Assembly: GCA_020216655.1 (NCBI GenBank)
Contig: JAIWNU010000100.1
Span: 1 to 12,437 of the forward strand
Direction: 5' to 3'
DNA length: 12,437 nt
DNA from: Treponema sp.
Lineage (GTDB): Bacteria; Spirochaetota; Spirochaetia; Treponematales; Breznakiellaceae
Below are positions 7,079 through 12,437 of the stretch, piece by piece. How positions within the stretch are numbered: the first letter of the stretch is position 1; every line of letters starts with the position of its first letter. The notes below the pieces were generated by a model, which saw only the letters and a list, made by a program, of their open reading frames with translations, was not told the DNA's origin and ran no database searches. The position numbers and the translations under genes are program-made.

Positions 7079-7095
7079 TTGGCATGATATTTGCT
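7079..7095 (+). promoter_or_regulatory. Candidate sigma-54 (-24/-12) promoter of the sigma-factor gene
   Basis: TTGGCATGATATTTGCT fits the sigma-54 consensus TTGGCACG-N4-TTGC(A/T) with one mismatch (T for C after GGCA). GG at 7081-7082 and GC at 7093-7094 have the required spacing. The start is predicted near 7106, giving a leader of about 20 bases that contains the ribosome site GAGGAGG (7113-7119). An overlapping weak sigma-70 alternative exists: TTGCTT at 7075-7080, 18 bases, TATAAG at 7099-7104. Confidence 0.6.
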
Positions 7096-7125
7096 ATATA
7101 TAAGTACCTATTGAGGAGGTACAAC

Positions 7126-8010
7126 ATGACCGCAACCAAAAAAACAGCTCTTTCAAAACAGGCGAAAAAGGAAACCATGAACGATAAAAATGTTCTTTCC
7201 ATATATCTCAAAGAAATAAACAAGATTCCCCTCCTGACCAGGGAAGAGGAAGATGCAATAGCCCGCGCTGCAGCTAAGGGCGACAAGGCTGCCAGGGACA
7301 AGCTTGCCGCTGCCAATCTGCGCTTTGTGGTTAATGTGGCTAAAAAGTATCAGAATCAGGGCCTATCCCTTTCGGATCTTATCAGCGAAGGCAATATTGG
7401 GCTTTTGAATGCCATTGAACGGTACGATGTGGATAAGGGGTATCACTTTATATCCTATGCAGTATGGTGGATAAGGCAGGCAATCCTTAGAGCGATTTGC
7501 GAAAAATCCCGGATGATCCGGCTGCCACTGAATCGGGCCAATGAACTTGTACAGATTGAAAAGGCCCGCAAGGTACTGCAGGGCGGGGCGTCAAGCGATG
7601 CGGAAATTAATGAGGTTGCCCGGCTGCTTGATATGGATCCTTCACATGTGGCGGATCTCATCAATATAAGCCGTGACCTGGTGTCCTTAGAAAGTCCAGT
7701 GTATACCGAAAAAGATTCTTCCATTTTGGGTGATTTTCTGGAAGATACGACCTACAAGGCTCCGGAAGATGCGGCCATCGAGTCTGCATTACGGGAAGAC
7801 ATTGAAACGGTGCTCCAGACCCTTTCAGAAAAGGAAGCGGAAATCATTCGGTACCGCTTTGGTCTTAACGGAACGGCTCCCATGTCTCTCAAAGAAATCG
7901 GGGAAAGGTTTCATCTTACTAAAGAACGGATTCGGCAGATTGAGAAAAAGGCCCTTAAACGGCTCCAGCATCCTGCACGGAAACAGTATCTGGAAAGTTA
8001 TGTAGCATAA
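7126..8010 (+). CDS. Alternative (group-2-like) sigma-70 family RNA polymerase sigma factor
   Basis: A 294-residue sigma factor without the region 1.1 and non-conserved segment of a primary RpoD. Region 1.2 lies at about residues 20-52 (LSIYLKEINKIPLLTREEE). Region 2 is at about 60-130 (NLRFVVNVAKKYQ, DLISEGNIGLLNAIERYD, YAVWWIRQAI). Region 3 is at about 135-210, and region 4 at about 226-282 with its helix-turn-helix in MSLKEIGERFHLTKERIRQI. In region 2.4 the Gln that reads the -10 box is kept (Q118), but the following Thr of RpoD is Leu (L121). The start at 7126 is set by a strong GAGGAGG six bases upstream; the frame stays open to a TTG at 7075, but that lacks support and would include the promoter. 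A terminator follows 24 bases after the stop. It may correspond to the sigma-43 gene TP1012 of T. pallidum (recall, unverified). RpoS-like or rpoD paralogue status is not decided. Confidence 0.9.
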   Translation: MTATKKTALSKQAKKETMNDKNVLSIYLKEINKIPLLTREEEDAIARAAAKGDKAARDKLAAANLRFVVNVAKKYQNQGLSLSDLISEGNIGLLNAIERYDVDKGYHFISYAVWWIRQAILRAICEKSRMIRLPLNRANELVQIEKARKVLQGGASSDAEINEVARLLDMDPSHVADLINISRDLVSLESPVYTEKDSSILGDFLEDTTYKAPEDAAIESALREDIETVLQTLSEKEAEIIRYRFGLNGTAPMSLKEIGERFHLTKERIRQIEKKALKRLQHPARKQYLESYVA

Positions 8011-8033
8011 GTTCCGGTGAGTTTGAATTAAGC

Positions 8034-8077
8034 GGGGGATGTCCAAGATCCATACACGGACATCCCCCTTTTATTTT
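8034..8077 (+). terminator. Intrinsic terminator of the sigma-factor gene
   Basis: A perfect 11-bp stem (GGGGGATGTCC at 8034-8044, GGACATCCCCC at 8058-8068) with a 13-base loop is followed by TTTTATTTT. It lies in the convergent gap to asnA, and the T-run overlaps the asnA stop codon. On the minus strand the hairpin also follows the asnA stop but without a good U-tract, so termination in that direction is less sure. Confidence 0.93.
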
Positions 8078-9110
8078 ACATGAGGTGTACACCCTGTTTT
8101 TTGCAGAGATCTAAAGTTTCCTGGGGCCAGACCGAAGCCTGTACTTCTCCGATATGGGCCTTACGCAGGAAGAACATACAGAGCCGGGATTGGCCGATAC
8201 CGCCGCCGATCGTCTGGGGGAATTCACCCGCCAAGAGCCGGCTGTGCCAGTACAGTTTAGCCCGGTCTTCTGTGTTTGTCAGTGCAAGCTGTCGTTTCAT
8301 GCTTTCCGCATCCACCCGGATACCCATGGATGAAAGTTCAAGTGAATCCTGCCGCACCGGATCCCAGACGATGATATCCCCGTTTAATCCCGCCGTTCCA
8401 TCTTCGGCTATGGTAGTCCAGTCATCATAGTCGGGCGCCCTGCCTCCATGTATGGTCCCATCGGATAGCTTGCCGCCGATACCGATGATAAAAATAGCGC
8501 CGTATTCCCGTGCCAGTTCCCGTTCCCGCTCCTGGGGACTCAGTTTGGGGTAACGGCGGAGGGCTTCTTCTGAGTGAATAAAGGTAATATGTTCAGGAAG
8601 GACCGGCGTTATTTCTTCGTAGTGCTCACTGACCACAAATTCGGTACGTTTAAGCACTTCGTAGATTTTTTCTACCACCTTTTTTAGAAAGGCCCGGTTC
8701 CGCTGGCCCTGTTTCATCACCAGTTCCCAGTCCCACTGATCGACGTATATGGAGTGGATTGCATCGATGTCATCATCGGGACGCAGGGCATTCATGTCTG
8801 TATATAGGCCGGTTCCTTCCTTGTAGCCGTAATCAGCCAGGGCCATGCGTTTCCATTTTGCGAGAGACTGGACAACTTCCATCTCCTTGTCTCCAAGGTT
8901 TTTAACAGGGAATCGCACCGGCCGTTCTATACCATTGAGGTCATCATTGATACCCGAACCGCGGGGCACAAAGAGGGGAGAGGTTACCCGGGATAGCTGC
9001 AGCTCCGCGGAAAGGTTGCGTTCAAAAAAATCTTTTACAAGCTTAATAGCCTGTTCGGTCTGTTTAAGACTTAATAAGGGTTTATAGTTTTTCGGCAGAA
9101 TCTCTGGCAT
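8076..9110 (-). CDS. asnA: Aspartate-ammonia ligase (ammonia-dependent asparagine synthetase)
   Basis: A cytoplasmic enzyme making asparagine from aspartate, ammonia and ATP through a beta-aspartyl-AMP intermediate. It is structurally related to the class II aminoacyl-tRNA synthetase core. At 344 residues it is slightly longer than E. coli AsnA (330). Recognised segments are LSRVTSPLFVPRGSGINDDL, RPVRFPVKNLGDKEMEVVQS, KWKRMALADYGYKEGTGLYT and SIYVDQWDWE. The C-terminal GGGIGQSRLCMFFLRKAHIG is followed by EVQASVWP. The start has AAGGAG (plus-strand 9118-9123) seven bases upstream. It lies 91 bases downstream of the pdxR-like gene on the same strand, with its own candidate promoter between. It is convergent with the sigma-factor gene. 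Confidence 0.96.
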   Translation of the reverse strand: MPEILPKNYKPLLSLKQTEQAIKLVKDFFERNLSAELQLSRVTSPLFVPRGSGINDDLNGIERPVRFPVKNLGDKEMEVVQSLAKWKRMALADYGYKEGTGLYTDMNALRPDDDIDAIHSIYVDQWDWELVMKQGQRNRAFLKKVVEKIYEVLKRTEFVVSEHYEEITPVLPEHITFIHSEEALRRYPKLSPQERERELAREYGAIFIIGIGGKLSDGTIHGGRAPDYDDWTTIAEDGTAGLNGDIIVWDPVRQDSLELSSMGIRVDAESMKRQLALTNTEDRAKLYWHSRLLAGEFPQTIGGGIGQSRLCMFFLRKAHIGEVQASVWPQETLDLCKKQGVHLM

Positions 9111-9130
9111 GTAAGTACTCCTTGGACTCT

Positions 9131-9159
9131 ACTGTACCAGTTGGGGCTTAGGGCCGCAA
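9131..9159 (-). promoter_or_regulatory. Candidate promoter of asnA
   Basis: On the minus strand TTGCGG (plus 9154-9159) and TACAGT (plus 9131-9136) are spaced by 17 bases. A TGG immediately before the -10 box makes it an extended -10. The -35 box is weak. The start near 9124 would leave a very short leader holding the AAGGAG ribosome site. Confidence 0.4.
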
Positions 9160-9165
9160 TAGAGC

Positions 9166-9203
9166 AATATAAAAACCTAATGCCCCCCTGAAAGGCCAGG
9201 TTT
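9166..9203 (-). terminator. Weak candidate terminator after the pdxR-like gene
   Basis: On the minus strand AAACCT, overlapping the stop codon, can pair with AGGTTT. An inner GCC/GGC pair extends the stem, and TTTTTA follows. The stem is short and bulged, so read-through into asnA is plausible. Confidence 0.3.
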
Positions 9204-10605
9204 ACTTTTCTCCTGCAATACCTTTCATAATCAAAGAAAGCCGGTAGATTGCTTCATTGATAGAGTGCGGCTCGATACAGGCATAGCTCAGGCGGATATG
9301 GGACTCATCATGAAAAGCTTCTCCGCTTGTGATCCGAATCCCCTGTTCCAGGGCTTTGTAATATAATTCGCTACTTTTTAATTCCCGAGGAAGTCTTACC
9401 CAGAGGTGCAGTCCTCCATCGCAGAAATGGGCGGTACAGCCTAAGGGTTCTAGGTGTGTTTGCACCGCCTGGTACATGATATTATGAAAGTCTCGGAAAT
9501 GTACACGCAATTCTTCCATGCGGCTTTTGTGGTAATTCCGCTGCAAATAGAGCTCTACCGTCCGCTGCATAAAGCCGTCGGTGGCAATATCGGAACTGCG
9601 TTTTGCCTGTTCATACAGGGACTGCAAGGCTGGGGGAATAATCAGAAGCCCTAGCCTGAGACCGGGGAACAAAACCTTGGAAAAACCTCGGACATAGAGT
9701 ACCCGGTTGTTTTTATCTATCGATTTGAGGGTAATCGGCTCTGGAGGCTGGTGAAAATAGAGATCCGAGAGGAGGTCATCTTCCAAAATATAAAAATCGT
9801 ATTGATCTGCCAATTCAAGTAGCCGATGCAGCTTATCTGCACTCCAGCTATAAGTCGTTGGGGTCTGGAAACGGGTCTGTATATACAAAAGCCGCGGCCT
9901 TGTCTGTCTCAGCCGTTGTTCCAGGACTTCCATATCCATGCCCTCATGGTGTATTTCTAAGGAAATAGTATCTGCAGCGCGGGACCAGAATGCCCCGAGG
10001 GCACCCCGATATGTGGGCTGTTCTACAATGACCCGATCTCCGGGATGCAATAGCGCCTTGGCGGTGAGATCTATACCTTGTTGGGCCCCTGATACGACCC
10101 AGATAGCGGAAGGATCGGCCTGAATTTGGAGCGTTTCTGCCGCATAGCGGGAGAGGGTCTTGCGGAATGGTTCCCAGCCAGCAATGTTTTGGTATTCAAA
10201 GGCCCACCCCACATCACGCTCAATAACTTCCAGTACTATTTCCTTAAATTGTTCCACCGGAAACATGTCAGGCGACGGTGTTCCTGCGGCAAGGTCAATT
10301 ATTTGCCCTTCTTTTGCATAGAATAAAGTTTCTGTATATTCAGCCTCGATTGGAGACCGTTTTCGCTGAACGTACACGCCGCTTCCCGGCCGAGACCTTA
10401 CCCAGCCTTCCTGTTCAAGAATGCGGTATGCAGCCACGGCGGTTGCCGGATTTACCTGCAGGGCCCTGGATAGCCGGCGGATAGAAGGGAGCCGTTCCCC
10501 ATCTATGACGTCCCCCCGGTGTATGGACTGTCTGAGCCGGTCTGCGAGCTGCAGATATAAGGGTGTTTCGCTGTTGGCATCGAGCACCAGGGCGCTGTAA
10601 TTCAT
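9202..10605 (-). CDS. pdxR: MocR/PdxR-type transcriptional regulator (GntR wHTH + aminotransferase fold)
   Basis: A 467-residue PLP-dependent regulator. Residues about 13-80 form a GntR winged helix ([50 protein letters not shown]). Residues about 100-467 form a fold-type-I aminotransferase domain. The PLP Schiff-base lysine is K310 in [14 protein letters not shown], the ring-binding Asp is in ILEDDLL (D276), and a C-terminal HIRLSYA carries the carboxylate-binding Arg. All key PLP residues are present, so it should sense PLP. The start at 10605 has a GGGAG just upstream; an in-frame ATG at 10659 lacks a ribosome site and would run through the operator region. It is divergent from pdxS-pdxT, the usual target of PdxR, which normally activates them when PLP is low. 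The name rests on context and family; other MocR regulators exist. Confidence 0.85.
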   Translation of the reverse strand: MNYSALVLDANSETPLYLQLADRLRQSIHRGDVIDGERLPSIRRLSRALQVNPATAVAAYRILEQEGWVRSRPGSGVYVQRKRSPIEAEYTETLFYAKEGQIIDLAAGTPSPDMFPVEQFKEIVLEVIERDVGWAFEYQNIAGWEPFRKTLSRYAAETLQIQADPSAIWVVSGAQQGIDLTAKALLHPGDRVIVEQPTYRGALGAFWSRAADTISLEIHHEGMDMEVLEQRLRQTRPRLLYIQTRFQTPTTYSWSADKLHRLLELADQYDFYILEDDLLSDLYFHQPPEPITLKSIDKNNRVLYVRGFSKVLFPGLRLGLLIIPPALQSLYEQAKRSSDIATDGFMQRTVELYLQRNYHKSRMEELRVHFRDFHNIMYQAVQTHLEPLGCTAHFCDGGLHLWVRLPRELKSSELYYKALEQGIRITSGEAFHDESHIRLSYACIEPHSINEAIYRLSLIMKGIAGEK

Positions 10606-10615
10606 ATTTCTCCCA

Positions 10616-10646
10616 ACTGTATCGGTACTGTATTGACAGTCACTGT
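10616..10646. promoter_or_regulatory. ACTGT repeat cluster, candidate PdxR operator
   Basis: Two direct repeats ACTGTAT (10616-10622 and 10627-10633) are offset by 11 bases, one helical turn. The second also forms a perfect inverted repeat with ACAGT (ACTGT-N4-ACAGT, 10627-10640). A further ACTGT at 10642-10646 makes ACAGT-C-ACTGT. The cluster lies at and just upstream of the pdxS -35 box and between the divergent genes. MocR/PdxR regulators are known to bind repeated sites placed this way. Confidence 0.6.
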
Positions 10647-10662
10647 TTATTGGATACATATT
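10633..10662 (+). promoter_or_regulatory. Promoter of pdxST
   Basis: A perfect -35 box TTGACA (10633-10638) has only a poor -10 partner: CATATT at 10657-10662 (18-base spacer) or TACATA at 10655-10660 (16). A weak -10 suits a promoter that needs an activator. The transcript would start near 10669, close to the ribosome site AGGGAG (10669-10674). Confidence 0.55.
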
Positions 10663-10669
10663 CTATCCA
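10651..10669 (+). repeat. Perfect dyad TGGATA-N7-TATCCA over the pdxS start region
   Basis: A 6-7-6 inverted repeat covers the candidate -10 box and ends at the ribosome site of pdxS. It could be a second protein site. If transcription starts further upstream, it could be a hairpin that limits ribosome access. Confidence 0.4.
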
Positions 10670-10682
10670 GGGAGTGAACAAA

Positions 10683-11561
10683 ATGGAAGACAGATTTGCG
10701 ATTAATCGTGACTTGGCCCGTATGCTTAAGGGCGGAGTCATTATGGATGTGGTCAATGTGGAACAGGCTAAAATTGCCGAAGCTGCAGGGGCAGTGGCGG
10801 TGATGGCCCTGGAGCGTGTTCCCTCAGATATTCGGAAACAGGGCGGTGTGGCCCGGATGAGCGATCCAGCCATGATTACGGAGATTAAAAATGCGGTCAG
10901 TATTCCGGTTATGGCAAAATGCCGGATCGGACACTTTATAGAAGCGAGAATTCTTGAGGCCCTGGGTATCGATTATATTGATGAAAGTGAAGTGCTTACC
11001 CCGGCCGATGAGTCATATCATATCGACAAAAAGGCTTTCCGTATTCCCTTTGTGTGCGGTGCCCGTGATCTGGGCGAAGCCCTCAGGCGTATCGGTGAAG
11101 GGGCTGCTATGATCCGGACCAAGGGCGAAGCTGGCACAGGCAACGTGGTCGAAGCGGTGCGGCATTTACGGACCGTGAACGACGGCATCCGCCGGCTCCA
11201 GGGCCTGCCCCGGGAAGAGCTCATGACCGCCGCCAAAGAACTGGGGGCCCCCTATGATTTGGTCTGCTATGTGGCCGAAAACGGAAAGCTTCCGGTAGTG
11301 AACTTTGCAGCTGGCGGCGTTGCAACGCCGGCGGATGCCGCCCTGATGATGGCCCTTGGGGCTGACGGGGTTTTTGTTGGGTCCGGTATCTTTAAGTCTG
11401 CGGATCCTGAAAAGCGGGCTAAGGCTATTGTTAAGGCCGTAACCTACTGGCAGGATGCTCAGGTGCTCGCGGAGGTTTCCGCAGGGCTGGGAGAACCCAT
11501 GTCCGGCATTGACCTGCGGGACCTGGCTCCCCAGGAGCGGCTTGCGGAGCGGGGCTGGTAA
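10683..11561 (+). CDS. pdxS: PLP synthase, synthase subunit PdxS (Pdx1)
   Basis: A 292-residue (beta/alpha)8 barrel that joins ribose 5-phosphate, glyceraldehyde 3-phosphate and ammonia into pyridoxal 5'-phosphate. It forms a dodecamer with PdxT. Catalytic residues are visible: D22 in [10 protein letters not shown]79 in VMAKCRIGH (first Schiff-base lysine) and K147 in [10 protein letters not shown] (second lysine). [14 protein letters not shown] and [20 protein letters not shown] are diagnostic. The barrel ends with the phosphate-binding [12 protein letters not shown] segment. The length is normal. The start at 10683 has AGGGAG (10669-10674); upstream in-frame starts, as far as a GTG at 10563, would cross into the pdxR-like gene and are rejected. 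The stop overlaps the pdxT start by one base (TAATG), so the two are coupled. Confidence 0.98.
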   Translation: MEDRFAINRDLARMLKGGVIMDVVNVEQAKIAEAAGAVAVMALERVPSDIRKQGGVARMSDPAMITEIKNAVSIPVMAKCRIGHFIEARILEALGIDYIDESEVLTPADESYHIDKKAFRIPFVCGARDLGEALRRIGEGAAMIRTKGEAGTGNVVEAVRHLRTVNDGIRRLQGLPREELMTAAKELGAPYDLVCYVAENGKLPVVNFAAGGVATPADAALMMALGADGVFVGSGIFKSADPEKRAKAIVKAVTYWQDAQVLAEVSAGLGEPMSGIDLRDLAPQERLAERGW

Positions 11562-12148
11562 TGGTGCGGATTGGGGTTTTAGCCCTGCAGGGCGGGGTGG
11601 CCGAACATGCGGACATGCTCGCCCGCATCCCCGGTGTGGAGCCGGTTTGGGTTCGAACCGCCGGGGATTTAGAGTCCACCGATGCCCTCATTATTCCCGG
11701 AGGTGAAAGTACCGCGGTGGGTACTATCCTGGCCCACGACCGGCGGGGACAGGCATTGCGGGAACTTCTATTATCCCGTATACAAAAGGGCTTCCCGGTG
11801 TGGGGCACCTGTATGGGGGCCATACTCCTTGCCCGCAATATCCGGAACGATCACCGGCGGCACCTGGCAGTTATGGATATCGAGGTTCATCGAAATGCCT
11901 ACGGGAGCCAGCTGGATAGTTTTACCGTTTCTGAGCCAATCGAAGGACTAGAAGGCGGCCCCTTCCCCATGATTTTTATCCGGGCTCCGGTTATATCTGA
12001 CGTTGGCGCGGGGGTTCAGGTGCTTGCCCGTCATGGGGGGCAGATTGTAGCCTGCAGGCAGCAGAACCTATTGGCATCGACCTTTCATCCTGAGCTTACC
12101 GAGGATGACCGGTTTCACCGCTATTTTGTCTCCTTTGTAAAAAAATGA
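11561..12148 (+). CDS. pdxT: PLP synthase, glutaminase subunit PdxT (Pdx2)
   Basis: A 195-residue class I glutamine amidotransferase that frees ammonia from glutamine and channels it into PdxS. The N-terminal RIGVLALQGGVAEH and the oxyanion strand ALIIPGGEST are typical. The catalytic triad is C84 in WGTCMGAILLA with H176 and E178 in FHPEL. RNAYGSQLDSF and FIRAP match the family. The length is normal. It overlaps pdxS by one base and is the last gene of the PLP operon; a hairpin without a T-run follows 12 bases after the stop. Confidence 0.98.
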   Translation: MVRIGVLALQGGVAEHADMLARIPGVEPVWVRTAGDLESTDALIIPGGESTAVGTILAHDRRGQALRELLLSRIQKGFPVWGTCMGAILLARNIRNDHRRHLAVMDIEVHRNAYGSQLDSFTVSEPIEGLEGGPFPMIFIRAPVISDVGAGVQVLARHGGQIVACRQQNLLASTFHPELTEDDRFHRYFVSFVKK

Positions 12149-12160
12149 TTGTAATGTAAT

Positions 12161-12193
12161 AGTTCCGCACGAGCATCGAGCCTGTGCGGAACT
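12161..12193 (+). other. Perfect 10-bp hairpin after pdxT, no U-tract
   Basis: AGTTCCGCAC (12161-12170) pairs perfectly with GTGCGGAACT (12184-12193) across a 13-base loop. Only CACGGAATTAGTGG follows, so it is not a standard intrinsic terminator, unlike the other hairpins in this window. It may stabilise the pdxST mRNA end, mark factor-dependent termination, or be an operator for the next gene. Confidence 0.55.
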
Positions 12194-12231
12194 CACGGAA
12201 TTAGTGGAATTATTAAAAAGCGGCTCGAAAT

Positions 12232-12259
12232 TTGCCTTTTTCATTGTTTTCTGTAATAG
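12232..12259 (+). promoter_or_regulatory. Weak candidate promoter of the partial membrane-protein gene
   Basis: TTGCCT (12232-12237) and TAATAG (12254-12259) are spaced by 16 bases. Both boxes are weak matches. The predicted start near 12266 would leave almost no leader before ATG 12268. Confidence 0.22.
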
Positions 12260-12267
12260 TTAAACCA

Positions 12268-12437
12268 ATGAAAACTGCTAAAAACCGAAAAGTAGGCACC
12301 TTTACTATTATCCTCCTTATGCTGTTCTTTTCGATTTTTATTCCCCTTTCGCTGACTTTGGTGTTATGGCGGGTAATGTACTGGGGTTCAACAACAAGAG
12401 CCCTTGGACTCTCGCAAATAGAAAGCACACTGAACGG
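12268..12437 (+). CDS. N-terminus of a membrane protein (partial, unrecognised)
   Basis: Fifty-six codons are visible before the window edge. A short basic N-terminus (MKTAKNRKVG) is followed by a strong hydrophobic segment (TFTIILLMLFFSIFIPLSLT, continuing to LVLW) and then a polar stretch (GSTTRALGLSQIESTLNG). This suits a signal anchor of an envelope or sensor protein, but no family is recognised. No Shine-Dalgarno is present before ATG 12268; an in-frame TTG at 12244 is an alternative. An overlapping minus-strand frame (12213-12428) has no ribosome site and looks less protein-like. Confidence 0.5.
   Translation, partial: MKTAKNRKVGTFTIILLMLFFSIFIPLSLTLVLWRVMYWGSTTRALGLSQIESTLN

Noticed and set aside
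7075..7125. Longer N-terminus for the sigma factor starting at TTG 7075
   Set aside because: It would include the promoter region, while ATG 7126 has an ideal GAGGAGG and starts just before region 1.2.
9126..9142. ACTGTACCAGT near the asnA -10 box, similar to the pdx repeat (GGTACAGT versus GGTACTGT)
   Set aside because: Only a short, imperfect likeness in a single copy; too weak to claim that the PdxR-type regulator controls asnA.
10563..10682. Upstream start for PdxS at GTG 10563 and upstream ATG 10659 for the regulator
   Set aside because: Both would read through the divergent control region; the internal starts at 10683 and 10605 have ribosome sites and give normal family lengths.
12213..12428. 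Minus-strand frame of 71 codons at the window end
   Set aside because: The overlapping plus-strand frame has a basic N-terminus and a clean membrane segment; the minus frame has no ribosome site or recognisable feature.

Overview
The window reads as a chromosomal segment of a spirochaete of the Treponema group with roughly balanced base composition. The main reasons are a short 595-residue alanyl-tRNA synthetase without the C-terminal C-Ala domain, a groES gene with no groEL beside it, and the gene order alaS, parvulin PPIase, nusB, TPR protein, groES, SEC-C protein, small sigma factor. From memory, the same neighbourhood occurs in Treponema pallidum around TP1012-TP1017; I could not check this here. 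No tRNA, rRNA, CRISPR array, insertion sequence or prophage gene was seen.

Layout: (1) 1-652, the 3' end of a Bmp/YufQ-type (probably nucleoside or simple-sugar) ABC permease, closed by a strong intrinsic terminator. (2) 686-5684, a four-gene plus-strand operon: alaS, a secreted SurA/PrsA-like peptidyl-prolyl isomerase, nusB and a membrane-anchored TPR protein. (3) 5700-6117, groES on the minus strand with its own promoter and terminator, convergent to the operon. (4) 6141-8077, a small TPR/SEC-C protein, then a 294-residue group-2-like sigma-70 family factor whose upstream region holds a good sigma-54 (-24/-12) promoter match and two upstream dyads. (5) 8076-10605, minus strand, asnA (ammonia-dependent asparagine synthetase) and a MocR/PdxR-type GntR-aminotransferase regulator. 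(6) 10616-12148, the divergent pdxS-pdxT pair encoding the DXP-independent PLP synthase, with a cluster of ACTGT repeats in the shared control region. (7) 12149-12437, a perfect hairpin without a U-tract, then the start of a membrane protein cut by the window edge.

The genes form three functional blocks. The first is translation, transcription antitermination and protein folding (alaS, PPIase, nusB, groES). The second is a candidate sigma-54 to sigma-factor cascade, formally like RpoN-RpoS of Borrelia. The third is a self-contained vitamin B6 module in which a PLP-sensing regulator faces the PLP synthase it probably controls. The most notable observations are the sigma-54 promoter on the sigma-factor gene, the PdxR-type operator array, and promoter placement that predicts a leaderless or nearly leaderless alaS mRNA.
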